Assembly: GCA_016212885.1 (NCBI GenBank)
Contig: JACRDO010000002.1
Location: 1-42,530, forward strand
DNA from: Elusimicrobiota bacterium
Lineage (GTDB): Bacteria > Elusimicrobiota > Elusimicrobia > UBA1565
Reading direction: 5' to 3'
Length of the DNA stretch: 42,530 nucleotides
The position numbers were made by a program, and so were the translations under genes. Shown here piece by piece: positions 25,465 through 33,176 of the stretch. Below the pieces are notes generated by a model. The model worked only from the letters and a program-made list of their open reading frames with translations, was not told where the DNA came from and made no database searches. Position 1 is the stretch's first letter. Each line of letters starts with the position of its first letter.

Positions 25465-26292
25465 CTATCGGGCCGGCCGCTGTGAAGCCGCGTTTGAACG
25501 GACCTCGCCAATCGCCGTCGGCAGGTTCGACCGCGCGACCACTACGACGTGGATAGGCCTCCAGGCGTAGCGTTCCGATTCGAAGCTGGCGACATCCTGC
25601 GCTGTGGCGTTGGTCTTGCGGTAGAGGATGGAGAATCGGCCGTTCTCTTCAGCCGCGGAGACGATCTCGACCTTCCGGCCCTTGGGCATGTCCCCGCCGT
25701 AGAGAGCCACCGCCATCATCCTCTTGAAATCGATCGGGCTCCTGAACATGATGCCGAGCTCGTTGTTGAGGTCGTCGAAAGCCTTCTGGCTGCGCAGGAT
25801 CTTGACGGAGAAGCGGCCGTCCCCGCCGATCCCGAAATAGGACAGGATGGGGGCATCCTGGCGGGAGAGGATCTCCCCGGCGTCCGCGTTCAGCATCTGG
25901 TCCATCCCCTGCCCCGGCCGGTCCGCGACGTTGAGCGGGCTGACCCCCGCCTCCGAGCGGACAAGATCGAGACCGCTCTTGGAGGCCTCTGGGGAGATCA
26001 GGAGGCCGCGGCTCTTCGCCTCTTCTTGGCGCGCCGCCCTCTCCGGCGAGCGGAGAACAGCAAGCGCCTGCGAGGACTGCGGCCCCAGGGCCGCGGCCCT
26101 CTCCGGCGAGCGGAGAACAGCAAGCGCCTGCGAGGACTGCGCTTCCAAGCGCGCCGGTGTCGGCATGGACGGAGCGGGGGCAGAGGGCAGGGCGGGAGAG
26201 GGGGCTTGGGCCTGCCGGCGCGAGCACACGACCGCGGCCGCGGCGAGAGCAGCTGCCCCGAACGCGAGCACGGCGGGCTTCACGAACGACAA
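25465..26292 (-). CDS. Membrane-anchored secreted protein with an internal 20-residue repeat
   Basis: About 275 residues if read from TTG 26292, which has GGAGG at 26297-26301 and begins directly with the anchor segment MSFVKPAVLAFGAAALAAAA. ATG 26322 gives ten more residues. After the hydrophobic segment comes a Pro/Ala-rich linker holding two copies of QSSQALAVLRSPERAA, encoded by an exact DNA repeat. The C-terminal 150 residues (ILSYFGIGGDGRF ... MMAVALYGGDMPKGRKVEI ... YAWRPIHVVVV) look like a small globular domain of the protease-complex-inhibitor (PrcB-like) type, but I am not sure. Probably periplasmic. It is the upstream gene of a pair with the Npt-like carrier. Confidence 0.65.
   Translation of the reverse strand: MSFVKPAVLAFGAAALAAAAVVCSRRQAQAPSPALPSAPAPSMPTPARLEAQSSQALAVLRSPERAAALGPQSSQALAVLRSPERAARQEEAKSRGLLISPEASKSGLDLVRSEAGVSPLNVADRPGQGMDQMLNADAGEILSRQDAPILSYFGIGGDGRFSVKILRSQKAFDDLNNELGIMFRSPIDFKRMMAVALYGGDMPKGRKVEIVSAAEENGRFSILYRKTNATAQDVASFESERYAWRPIHVVVVARSNLPTAIGEVRSNAASQRPAR
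26036..26141. repeat. Two exact 46-bp direct repeats with 60-bp period
   Basis: Bases 26036-26081 are identical to 26096-26141. The period of 60 bp adds exactly 20 codons, so the minus-strand frame stays open and the protein gains a repeated QSSQALAVLRSPERAA unit. This looks like a recent in-frame tandem duplication in a linker. Confidence 0.9.
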
Positions 26293-26386
26293 AGATCCTC
26301 CTGAGGGCGGCGGCTCTCCCATGGCGGCTGAGCACCATTGCACCATTGCTCGGCCGGTCCTGTCAAGACGTCGGCGAAAATAAGGA

Positions 26387-26415
26387 TTGACAATGGAGGC
26401 AATCCCTGTTATAAC
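26387..26415 (+). promoter_or_regulatory. Strong sigma-70 promoter for the 26499 gene
   Basis: Consensus TTGACA (26387-26392), 17-bp spacer, TATAAC (26410-26415, 5 of 6). It reads toward the secreted protein at 26499 with a leader of about 77 bases and lies in the divergent spacer beside the minus-strand lipoprotein-like gene. It is among the best promoters in the window. Confidence 0.7.
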
Positions 26416-26498
26416 TGTTTCCTCAGGGCCGCCGCTGACGCCCATCGTAACGCCGAGACCTGGAGAGGTCGCGGCGATTTCTATCGGGGGTGTCTGGC

Positions 26499-27311
26499 AT
26501 GAGCGGACGGCTTTTTCGTCTTCCCGCGGTCTTCCTGCTGGGCCTCGCTCTGGCGCCGCGCGCCTGGGCCGGCTCGCCGACCATCAAGGTCCTGGGCCGC
26601 CTGAGCAGCGCCCAGGGCAAGGCCCTGAACGGGGTCGCGTCCCTCGAATTCATGATCCTGGACCTCGACGGCGGGGGGACCGTGGTATGGAACGAGATGG
26701 ACGATGTCCGCGCGGCCGCGGGCGAATACGCGGCCGTGCTCGGCTTGTCCAGCCCCCTCCCGCGCCTGGGCCGCATCCGCCCGGGGTGGAGGCTCGTGGT
26801 CCGGCCTCCGGCCGAGTCGGGCTGGGTCGCGGAGCCGCTGTCTTTCGACCAATCCGATGACCCTCGCCGCGGCCAGATCGCGCGGCTGCTGGAGAGATTC
26901 GGCATCCGCCGCGGCCTGCTCGAGCGCAGGCCGTCCTCCCCGAAGCTGACGGGGCTCTTCGGCCGGCGTCCGTCGGAGCCGGCCACTGAGGCGGCCCCGA
27001 TGGAGCCTGCGCCTCAGGGGCAGGAGATCGACGCCGACGACTTGGGCCGCGGCCTGAGCGGCGCGGCGCGTGCCGCGGCTGCGGAAGCGAAGGAGGAAGC
27101 CGACCTGGCCGCAGGCTCTGCGCCGCGCATCGCATACGACCGGGACGAGGCCGTCTCCCTGGAGAAGATCCGCCATCTCGACAAGGTGCTCCGCAGCGAG
27201 GACGCCTACCTGCGCAAGCGCCTGATCCTCGCCGCGCGCAAATTCGATGACCGGCTCCCCGAGCGGAAAGCCGGAGCGATCCCCGTCGGAGCCCCTGTCG
27301 GGCCGCGATAG
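26499..27311 (+). CDS. Secreted protein of unknown function
   Basis: A 270-residue protein with a clear signal peptide: MSGRLFRLPAVFLLGLALA followed by PRAWA and a cleavage site before GSP. The next 100 residues (KVLGRLSSAQGKALNG ... LEFMILDLDGGGTVVWNE) resemble the beta-rich domain of bacterial surface proteins that begin with a short repeat of this kind. The rest is low-complexity, rich in Ala, Arg and Glu, with a helical end. ATG 26499 is preferred to GTG 26490 because GGGGG at 26486-26490 then has an 8-base spacing. No enzyme motif seen. It is driven by the promoter at 26387-26415 and is followed after 14 bp by the methyltransferase. Confidence 0.7.
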   Translation: MSGRLFRLPAVFLLGLALAPRAWAGSPTIKVLGRLSSAQGKALNGVASLEFMILDLDGGGTVVWNEMDDVRAAAGEYAAVLGLSSPLPRLGRIRPGWRLVVRPPAESGWVAEPLSFDQSDDPRRGQIARLLERFGIRRGLLERRPSSPKLTGLFGRRPSEPATEAAPMEPAPQGQEIDADDLGRGLSGAARAAAAEAKEEADLAAGSAPRIAYDRDEAVSLEKIRHLDKVLRSEDAYLRKRLILAARKFDDRLPERKAGAIPVGAPVGPR

Positions 27312-27325
27312 CGGCGTCCGGGGAC

Positions 27326-28150
27326 ATGGCGGAAGAACGGCAGGAAAAATCGGGGGAATGGCTCGAACAGTGGCGGATGTTCCAGTACGACGAGCAGTTC
27401 CTATTCGAGGAGTGGATCGCGCCCGCGACCTGCGAGGATTTCCGAGACAAGACGGTGCTGGAGTGCGGCTGCGGCGGAGGGCAGCATACCGCGCTCATCG
27501 CCCCGCTCGCGAGGCGGGTCGTCGCGGTGGATTTGAACACCGTGGAGGTGGCGCGCGAGCGGAATAGGGGCTTTCGGAACGTCAGTTTTGTCGAGGGCGA
27601 CATCGCGGCCGGCGATTTCGGCGGGCCCTTCGACGTCGTGGTCTGCATTGGCGTGATCCACCACACCGACGACCCGGACGCCGCGTTCGCAAATATCTGC
27701 CGCCACTGCCGCCCTGGCGGCAAGGTGATCATATGGACTTACAGCGCGGAGGGCAACGCGCTGGTCCGGCGCGTCGTCGAGCCGCTGCGCAGGCTTTTCC
27801 TGCGGCGTCTCCCGCGCAAGACTCTGCGCGGCCTCTCCATCCTCGTCACGGCGATGATGTATCCGGTCGTCCATTCGATCTACCGTCTCAGGGCTTTCCG
27901 GTTCCTTCCGTATTACGAGTATTTCGAGAACTTCCGGCGCCTGTCTTTCGGGCGGAACCTTCTGAACGTCTTCGACAAGCTGAATGCGCCGCAGACGAGA
28001 TTCACGACCTTTGAAAAATGCCGCGAGTGGTTCTCGGAGAGCCGGTTCGAGCGGGATTCCATATCGATCCGGAAGTACAAAGGCGTGAGCTACAGCCTGG
28101 TCGGGGTAATCAAGGGGTCAGGTCTGGACATTAGACATTGTGAGCCGTAG
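27326..28150 (+). CDS. SAM-dependent methyltransferase (class I)
   Basis: A 274-residue Rossmann methyltransferase. Motif I reads VLECGCGGGQHT (residues about 48-59), the acidic end of beta-2 is VVAVDLN, motif II/III GDIAAGDF, and motif IV DVVVCIGVIHHTDDP (about 104-118). The C-terminal half has amphipathic and hydrophobic helices (ILVTAMMYPVVHSIYRL), as in lipid- or glycan-modifying members. Its natural C-terminus seems replaced: the last residues GSGLDIRHCEP and the stop codon come from the left arm of a 27-bp inverted repeat at 28114-28190. The substrate is unknown; neighbours (an epimerase and a GMC oxidoreductase facing it) suggest surface-glycan or lipid modification. Confidence 0.85.
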   Translation: MAEERQEKSGEWLEQWRMFQYDEQFLFEEWIAPATCEDFRDKTVLECGCGGGQHTALIAPLARRVVAVDLNTVEVARERNRGFRNVSFVEGDIAAGDFGGPFDVVVCIGVIHHTDDPDAAFANICRHCRPGGKVIIWTYSAEGNALVRRVVEPLRRLFLRRLPRKTLRGLSILVTAMMYPVVHSIYRLRAFRFLPYYEYFENFRRLSFGRNLLNVFDKLNAPQTRFTTFEKCREWFSESRFERDSISIRKYKGVSYSLVGVIKGSGLDIRHCEP

Positions 28151-28190
28151 AAGTCGGCCCTGTCAATGTCTAATGTCCAGACCTGACCCC
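28114..28190. repeat. Perfect 27-bp inverted repeat, REP/RAYT-like, between convergent genes
   Basis: The left arm 28114-28140 begins GGGGTCAGGTCTGGACATTA and is perfectly complementary to 28164-28190; 23 bases separate the arms. GGGGTCAGGTCT ends are, in my experience, typical of repeats mobilised by Y1/RAYT transposases (IS200/IS605 relatives); no transposase is present in this window. Each arm encodes GSGLDIRH in the outward-facing gene, so the element supplies the C-termini and stops of both the methyltransferase and the epimerase. It may also act as a bidirectional terminator. Confidence 0.85.
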
Positions 28191-29017
28191 AGAGGATACG
28201 GCCTGAAGGAGACATTCCAGATCCCTTGGTTGGAGAAGTCCGGATTGGGGTTGGGATTGAGAAGGCTCACGAGGCTGTCGCTCCTGAATCTCAGGCCCAG
28301 GCCGAGGCGCTCCAGGACGCGCAGGGCCCCGAGGCTGAGGCCGCCGGGAACGGATAGGCATCGCAGGCGCCTGCCCCTGCCGCTGGCCATGGCCCTGAGA
28401 AGCTCGGCGAAAGGCACGGACTCGGGGTGGGCGGCGATGAGGATCCTCTCGCCAGCCGGCCGCTCCGCGCTCAGGGCCGACTCGACCGCGCGAGCCAGGT
28501 CCTCGGCATGGACCAGGAAGAACGGCTGGGCTCCCCCGTCGAACACCGGCAGGACCGGCAGCGCGGCCATGCGCTCCAGCGAGCCGTACATCCCCCGGCC
28601 GCTCAGCCCTCCGAAAACAAGGCCGGGCCGGATCACATAGCCGCCGAGGGCCAAGACGCTCTGCTCGACAAGGAGCTTCCCCTTGCCGTAAAGAGAGAGA
28701 CAGCCTTCGTAAGCGCTGATCGAGGAGAGGAAGACCAGCCTCTGTATTCCGGCTTCGCGGGCGGTTTTCAGAAGCCGGATCGAGCCGTTCACGTTGGTCC
28801 TCCCGATCTCTTCCCACGTCCGGGCCTTGAAATCGTAGGCGCAGTGGACCAGCCCGTAAGCTCCGCGCAGCGCCTGGGCGCCGATGTCCTCGCCCAGGAC
28901 GAAGCCTCCCGAACGGTTCAGGCCCAGAACGCGCCAGCCCTGGGATGACAGGCGGCTTGAGACCGCGCTGCCGACGAGTCCCGAAGCCCCCGTGACGACG
29001 CAGCGTCTGGATTCCAT
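28163..29017 (-). CDS. NAD(P)-dependent epimerase/dehydratase-like protein
   Basis: A 284-residue extended-SDR protein. It starts MESRRCVVTGASGLVGSAV with the G-x2-G-x2-G nucleotide motif, then VHCAYD, and a catalytic-type S-x(n)-Y-x3-K: SSISAYEG near 113 and LYGKGKLL near 124, where Tyr-x3-Lys reads YGKGK. HAEDLARAV (about 195) is also typical. ATG 29017 is chosen; upstream codons are poor. Likely substrate a nucleotide sugar or a sterol/polyketide-like ketone. It is 7 bp after the GMC oxidoreductase on the same strand, hence an operon. The final residues GSGLDIRH derive from the inverted repeat at 28114-28190. Confidence 0.85.
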   Translation of the reverse strand: MESRRCVVTGASGLVGSAVSSRLSSQGWRVLGLNRSGGFVLGEDIGAQALRGAYGLVHCAYDFKARTWEEIGRTNVNGSIRLLKTAREAGIQRLVFLSSISAYEGCLSLYGKGKLLVEQSVLALGGYVIRPGLVFGGLSGRGMYGSLERMAALPVLPVFDGGAQPFFLVHAEDLARAVESALSAERPAGERILIAAHPESVPFAELLRAMASGRGRRLRCLSVPGGLSLGALRVLERLGLGLRFRSDSLVSLLNPNPNPDFSNQGIWNVSFRPYPLGSGLDIRH

Positions 29018-29024
29018 GTTCCCT

Positions 29025-30620
29025 CTACCCGGCGTCCAGCTCGGCCGCCTTGCGGGCAATCCGATGCGCATTGGCCATGACGGTGTAGGACAGGGTCGTG
29101 GAAGCCAGGCTCGGCAGGACCGAGGCATCGACGAGGTGGACGCGCTGGAAGCCGCCCGGCCGCCCTAAGATGTCGGACTCGAAGGGACCGGGGTTCTTGG
29201 ACATGGGGAAGGAGGCGCCGATGTGGTTCCCTTCGCCGGGCGCGCCGATCTCCATGAGCGGGAGGAGCGGCAGTCCCCCGAGCTGTCCGCCGCGGGCGAG
29301 GAGTTTGCCGGCCGTTCTCATGATCTTCCATCTGGTCCTTGCTGAGAGCCGCCCCTTGAGCCTCAGCCGCATCCCGCAATCCACATCCGGGAGGGCTTGA
29401 ACACGGATGCGGTCCGCCTCGCTGGAGTCCAGGTAGCCTTGGATGAGCGCGAGGCGTCCCCAAAGCGCCGGGCCCAAGAGCTTCGCCAGCGGCGGAAACG
29501 GCTGCAGGATCTGCTCCACACGCTGCCGGATGAACTCGTTGTAGGTATAGAGCTGGAGGTGAACGGGGCGCTCGGAGATCGACGGGTCCAATATCTCCAG
29601 GAACAGCTGGGCCAGGGTATGCAGCCGTTCCTTCTCGACGTCGGCATGGCCGTCGAAGAGCAGGATCGGCAGGAGGAAGTACGGCTGATAGCGCAGGGCC
29701 AGCTCCCGGCCCGCGAGGCCGAGCGAGGAGGCCATAAGCTTGAGGGTCGCAATGGGGCCGCAGGCGATGAACGCGCGCCGCCCTTCGAAAAAAGCCGGCG
29801 GTCCGCGGCGCATCAAGGAGCGGCAGCGGACCCGGACCCCGCAGCCCGCTTCTTCGACCTTCTCCGCGATCCAGCCGGGCTCATAGCGGAACCGGCCGTC
29901 TTTTCGGAGCTCATCCAGGGTCTGGATGGAGTTGTAGATCGCGGAGTAGGGACAGCCGGAAAGGCAGAGGCCGACGTATTCGCAGGCGCGGCTTGGGCCG
30001 GATGGAGCGGTCCGAAGCGCGAGCCTGGACTGGCCGAAGACCATCCCGCCAGAGCGCATGGAAGCCTTGCGGCGCTCCCAGCGGTCCAGAAGGCTCTGCG
30101 CCTGGGAGCTCAGCCTCGGGGCCGGGGCCGGCTCGGCGTGATAAGGGAAGAGAGCCTCCAGGTCGTCGCGCCGGCCGGCGATCCGGAGCATGCCGGCCGC
30201 TTCCGCATAGGATGGATCCAACTCCTCCCGAGGGAACGGCCAGCCTTTGAAATCCGCGGCCGTGTTCGGCAGGACCGCCGCGCCCCAGACGCTGCTCAGG
30301 CCTCCGCGCGCATGCGAGATGACGCACCTTGTCCCTTCTTGGATGACCGTGTCGAGCTCCTGCCGGGCGTAAGGGTACTCGGAGCCGAAGACGGGCTTGA
30401 AGGCGAGGCTCTTGCGGGCCGAAAGATAATCTCCAACGATGGAGCGGACGAGCGCCTTGTCCCACGAATCCGGGTCCTGGGAGGCCAGCTGCTCGACGAC
30501 GCGGCGCTTCTCCTCCTCGAGCTCCGTTCCGCCGTCGATCATTAGGACCGAGGCGCCGCTTGAGAGCAGGGCCTTGGCGCAGCTCACGCCGGAGGGCCCG
30601 GAGCCTATGACGATGCGCAT
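29025..30620 (-). CDS. GMC-type FAD oxidoreductase
   Basis: A 531-residue flavoprotein. Dinucleotide-binding MRIVIGSGPSGVSCA starts at residue 1. SHARGGLSSVWGAAVLP near 108-124 is the GMC GG-S-x-W-GG type FAD loop. CEYVGLCLSGCPYSAIYN (about 200-217) is a Cys-rich patch found in cholesterol-oxidase-like and membrane-associated GMC members. The C-terminal domain has GASFPMSKNPG and LVDASVLPSLAS ... ANAHRIARKAAEL, where N and H serve as the usual catalytic pair. Upstream codons to 30812 are rejected because they lack family similarity. With the epimerase it forms a two-gene operon probably acting on a glycan, sterol-like or other alcohol substrate. Confidence 0.85.
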   Translation of the reverse strand: MRIVIGSGPSGVSCAKALLSSGASVLMIDGGTELEEEKRRVVEQLASQDPDSWDKALVRSIVGDYLSARKSLAFKPVFGSEYPYARQELDTVIQEGTRCVISHARGGLSSVWGAAVLPNTAADFKGWPFPREELDPSYAEAAGMLRIAGRRDDLEALFPYHAEPAPAPRLSSQAQSLLDRWERRKASMRSGGMVFGQSRLALRTAPSGPSRACEYVGLCLSGCPYSAIYNSIQTLDELRKDGRFRYEPGWIAEKVEEAGCGVRVRCRSLMRRGPPAFFEGRRAFIACGPIATLKLMASSLGLAGRELALRYQPYFLLPILLFDGHADVEKERLHTLAQLFLEILDPSISERPVHLQLYTYNEFIRQRVEQILQPFPPLAKLLGPALWGRLALIQGYLDSSEADRIRVQALPDVDCGMRLRLKGRLSARTRWKIMRTAGKLLARGGQLGGLPLLPLMEIGAPGEGNHIGASFPMSKNPGPFESDILGRPGGFQRVHLVDASVLPSLASTTLSYTVMANAHRIARKAAELDAG

Positions 30621-30705
30621 GGTCAGCAGCTGGACCAGGGCTTGCCGCGCCGGTCCGTGCGATATGATACCGATTCTGGCCGCCGCCGTCGAGCCGGATG
30701 GTTCC

Positions 30706-30734
30706 TTGACGCAGGGCGGCCAAGGTCTTATACT
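30706..30734 (+). promoter_or_regulatory. Sigma-70 promoter giving a near-leaderless transcript
   Basis: TTGACG (30706-30711), a 17-bp spacer and TATACT (30729-30734) form a good promoter. Transcription would begin near 30741, about 3 bases before ATG 30744, and no Shine-Dalgarno is present. It drives the CxxC peptide and pilin-like gene. Confidence 0.6.
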
Positions 30735-30743
30735 CCTTACATC

Positions 30744-30839
30744 ATGCCGACGAAACCGGACTGTCCGAAGTGCCCGACGGGGAAGCTGGATCCTTTGACG
30801 GTCAAAGTCCAAGACCGCGCCCTGCCCGCTCTAAGATGA
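30744..30839 (+). CDS. 31-residue CPKC peptide, coupled to the pilin-like gene
   Basis: ATG 30744 opens MPTKPDCPKCPTGKLDPLTV and ends at TGA 30837-30839, overlapping the next ATG (ATGA). It looks like the first knuckle of a zinc ribbon (C-x2-C followed by GKL..LTVK) with the second knuckle missing. A promoter with TATACT lies just upstream. It could be a true small protein, a truncated zinc-ribbon gene, or a translated leader that couples ribosomes onto the pilin-like frame. Nothing else identifies a function. Confidence 0.5.
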   Translation: MPTKPDCPKCPTGKLDPLTVKVQDRALPALR

Positions 30840-31102
30840 GGAACGAAAGGGGATTCGCCTCGATGCTGGGCATCGTGCTGGCCCTGGCGATCGTCTGCGT
30901 CCTGACCTATCTCTCGATCAAGGCCTATTTCAAGGGATCCCCTGTCGATAAGGCCGACCGGAAATCCCTGCAAGAGCAGGGGGTCAGCGCCTCAAATCCG
31001 GCCTCGGCGACCCAAGCCGCGAAAGCGAACGTGGACGAGATGAACAAGCGCTCGCTGGAGATGCAGAAGCAGTCGGCCGACATGGAGGGCGCCGGACAGT
31101 AA
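30836..31102 (+). CDS. Small pilin-like membrane protein
   Basis: An 88-residue protein whose N-terminus RNERGFASMLGIVLALAI resembles a type IV prepilin leader: a short basic stretch, Gly-Phe at the would-be cleavage site, then about 20 hydrophobic residues. The usual Glu at +5 is missing (Met-Leu instead), so it is an atypical pseudopilin or simply a single-pass anchor. The soluble part is short, rich in Ala, Lys, Gln and Met, and probably helical (SLEMQKQSADMEG). ATG 30836 overlaps the stop of the 31-residue peptide. No pilus-assembly gene lies nearby. Function unknown. Confidence 0.6.
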   Translation: MRNERGFASMLGIVLALAIVCVLTYLSIKAYFKGSPVDKADRKSLQEQGVSASNPASATQAAKANVDEMNKRSLEMQKQSADMEGAGQ

Positions 31103-31155
31103 ACATGCATCTTCTGCTGGCCTTCGGCTCAGGTATGCTAGAATAGCCCCGCAAC

Positions 31156-32322
31156 ATGCCCGCCAATATCCTTGTCGTCGATGACGACGAGCTCATCCAG
31201 AGCTTCTGCAAGACCGTTCTTGAGGGGGCGGGGTTCCGCGTCGAGACCTGCGGCGCCGTCAAAGAGGCGCTGGAGTCCGTGCGGTCCGACCCGCCGGATC
31301 TGCTCATCCTCGACATCCGGCTTCCGGACGGCAACGGGATGGAGGTCTGCCGCGCCATCCGCAAGGCCGGCAGCGACGCGCCGGTGCTGTTCCTGACGGC
31401 GAACAGGGACCTCAAGACGCGCCTGGAGTGCTTCCAGCTCGGGGCGCAGGACTACCTGCAGAAGCCTTTCTCCATCGAGGAGCTCCTCGCGCGCGTGAAG
31501 GTCCATCTCGGCATCAAGAAGTCCCACGACGAGCTGATCAAGCGGAATTACGAGCTGGAGCTCAAGAACCGCCTCCGGCAGGACCTGACGGACATGATCG
31601 TGCACGATCTGAGGGCTCCCCTGACCTCCATCCACGGGACACTGGAGCTCATCAAGATGCGGGGGCTCATCAGCGACAAGGACTACGGCCGCCTGCTCGA
31701 TTGCGCCGGGACCGCCGCGGAGTTCATGATCCTGATGCTCAACGACCTCCTCGACATCAGCCAAGCCGAGCAGGCCCAGCTGGAGCCCCAGGTCGACGCG
31801 GTGGAAGTGAAGCCCCTCATGGAGAAGATGACGGAGCTTTTCGCCACCAAGTGCCAGCGGCTCGACAAGCGCCTCGAAATACGGGTCGCCGACGACGTGC
31901 GCGCCTTGAAGACGGACCCGAGCCTGCTCTTCCGCATCATCGTCAACCTGATCTCGAACGCCTTGGGGATCGCGCCCAAGGGCACCGCGGTGGAGCTCGA
32001 GTGCGTGCGCAAAGGCGCGGCCGCCCCCTCCGGAAGCGGAGCGCGGCTTGCCGTCGGGGACGGCGCTTCCCAGGGCGCGGCCGTGCGATTCAGCGTCTTG
32101 GACCGGGGGCCCGGCGTTCCCGACCGCGAGAAGTCCGGGATCTTCGAGAAGTACCACAGCGCGAAAGGCGGGGGGAACATCTTCGAGCAGGGCCGGGGCA
32201 TCGGCCTGACCTTCTGCCGCCTCGCTACGGAAGTCCTGAAGGGCCGCATCTGGGTGGAAGATCGCGAGGGCGGCGGCAGCCGCTTCATCTTCGAGAGCCC
32301 GGATTTCACGAGGGAGCGCTGA
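31156..32322 (+). CDS. Receiver-histidine kinase hybrid (REC-HisKA-HATPase)
   Basis: A 388-residue cytoplasmic protein. The N-terminal receiver (residues 3-120) has VVDDDE, LLILDIRLPDGNG with the phosphoacceptor Asp near 53, FLTAN, and LQKPFS with Lys near 104. A short coil leads to the kinase: DMIVHDLRAPLTS (His near 154), N box IIVNLISNAL (about 263), DRGPGVPD and GRGIGLTFC. Inside the ATP-binding domain, between two strands, about 23 residues (AAAPSGSGARLAVGDGASQG) are encoded by a 69-bp palindromic element (32015-32083) that is also found in the pseudokinase gene. Whether activity survives is unknown, but the insertion lies in a surface hairpin. TAGAAT lies 11 bases before the ATG. Confidence 0.9.
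   Translation: MPANILVVDDDELIQSFCKTVLEGAGFRVETCGAVKEALESVRSDPPDLLILDIRLPDGNGMEVCRAIRKAGSDAPVLFLTANRDLKTRLECFQLGAQDYLQKPFSIEELLARVKVHLGIKKSHDELIKRNYELELKNRLRQDLTDMIVHDLRAPLTSIHGTLELIKMRGLISDKDYGRLLDCAGTAAEFMILMLNDLLDISQAEQAQLEPQVDAVEVKPLMEKMTELFATKCQRLDKRLEIRVADDVRALKTDPSLLFRIIVNLISNALGIAPKGTAVELECVRKGAAAPSGSGARLAVGDGASQGAAVRFSVLDRGPGVPDREKSGIFEKYHSAKGGGNIFEQGRGIGLTFCRLATEVLKGRIWVEDREGGGSRFIFESPDFTRER
32015..32083 (+). repeat. 69-bp palindromic element, copy 1, in frame in the histidine kinase
   Basis: This stretch matches the reverse complement of 37515-37583 in 63 of 69 bases with no gap. It is flanked by CGGCCG at both ends and has a central stem GCCGTC-GGG-GACGGC and an outer GGAAGC/GCTTCC pair, so it folds as a long imperfect hairpin. 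It keeps the kinase frame open and adds about 23 residues in a variable loop. The behaviour resembles Rickettsia palindromic elements, which also sit in frame in genes, but the sequence is unrelated as far as I can tell. Confidence 0.85.
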
Positions 32323-32333
32323 GAGGAGCGGAG

Positions 32334-33173
32334 ATGCTGATAAAGTTCTGGGGCGCGCGGGGGAGCATCCCGGTCAGCGGCAGGGAGTACCTGCGCTACG
32401 GAGGGGACACCACCTGCGTCGAGCTGCGCGCCGCGGGCGGCGAGGTCGTCATCATCGACGCGGGCTCCGGCATCCGCCGCCTGGGCAAGCGGCTCATGAA
32501 GGAGGGGCGGCAGTCCTTCATCCTGCTCTTCACCCACTCGCACTGGGACCATGTCATGGGATTCCCTTTCTTCCTCCCCATCTACTTCAAGGGGACGCGC
32601 TTGCGCATGATGGGCTGTCCCTTCGCGCAAAAAGCCGTCAAGGACGTGATCGCCAGGACCATGCAGCCGCCCGTCTTCCCCGTGAAATTCGACGATATCG
32701 GCGCGAAGTTCGCCTACAGCGAGATTTGCGCCGAGCCCTTCCGCATCGGCGGCATGCGCGTCGAGCCGGTGCTCCTGAGCCACCCAAACCGGGGGCTGGG
32801 CTACCGGTTCATCGAGCGCGGCAAGTCCTTCGTGTTCCTGACGGACAACGAGCTGGGCCTGGTCCATCCCGGAGGGCTGGCCTTGAAGGACTACGTCGAG
32901 TTCTGCCGAGGGGCGGACCTCCTGGTGCACGACTGCGAATACCTGGACTCCGAGTATCCCAAGCGCCGCGCGTGGGGGCACTCCACGCTCTCGCAGGCCC
33001 TGCGCCTGGCGCTGGCGTCCTCGGTCAGGCGTTTGGGCCTCTTCCATCACAACCAGGAGCGGACGGACGCGCAGATCGACGCCATGGTCCGGGAGTGCCG
33101 GGCCAGGATCCGGCGCGAGCGCTCCAGGCTCAAGTGCTTCGCGGTGTCCGAGGGGCTGACCATCCGGCTTTAG
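32334..33173 (+). CDS. MBL-fold metallo-hydrolase (phosphodiesterase-like)
   Basis: A 279-residue metallo-beta-lactamase-fold protein. It begins MLIKFWGARGSIPVSG and contains RYGGDTTCVEL, IIDAGSGIR, the metal motif THSHWDH (residues about 64-70), FLTDNE and VHDCEY with later metal ligands, and WGHST near 215. This set is typical of the RNase Z/PhnP-like branch often found with two-component or cyclic-nucleotide proteins (WGARGSxPV...). GAGAGGAG at 32321-32328 precedes ATG 32334. It starts 12 bp after the hybrid kinase, hence the same operon. A cyclic-nucleotide or other phosphodiester substrate is possible; there is no direct evidence. Confidence 0.87.
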   Translation: MLIKFWGARGSIPVSGREYLRYGGDTTCVELRAAGGEVVIIDAGSGIRRLGKRLMKEGRQSFILLFTHSHWDHVMGFPFFLPIYFKGTRLRMMGCPFAQKAVKDVIARTMQPPVFPVKFDDIGAKFAYSEICAEPFRIGGMRVEPVLLSHPNRGLGYRFIERGKSFVFLTDNELGLVHPGGLALKDYVEFCRGADLLVHDCEYLDSEYPKRRAWGHSTLSQALRLALASSVRRLGLFHHNQERTDAQIDAMVRECRARIRRERSRLKCFAVSEGLTIRL

Positions 33174-33176
33174 TTT

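Noticed and set aside
29084-29091. A third TGTAGGAC
   Set aside because: A single copy inside the GMC oxidoreductase gene with no partner at 23 bp and no nearby promoter; probably chance.
29397-30545. A 382-codon plus-strand open frame opposite the GMC oxidoreductase
   Set aside because: No motif and no promoter or ribosome site; the minus strand encodes a full flavoprotein.
31428-32333. Long upstream extension of the MBL hydrolase frame
   Set aside because: It overlaps the histidine kinase in another frame and has shadow-like composition; ATG 32334 has a ribosome site and family-like start.
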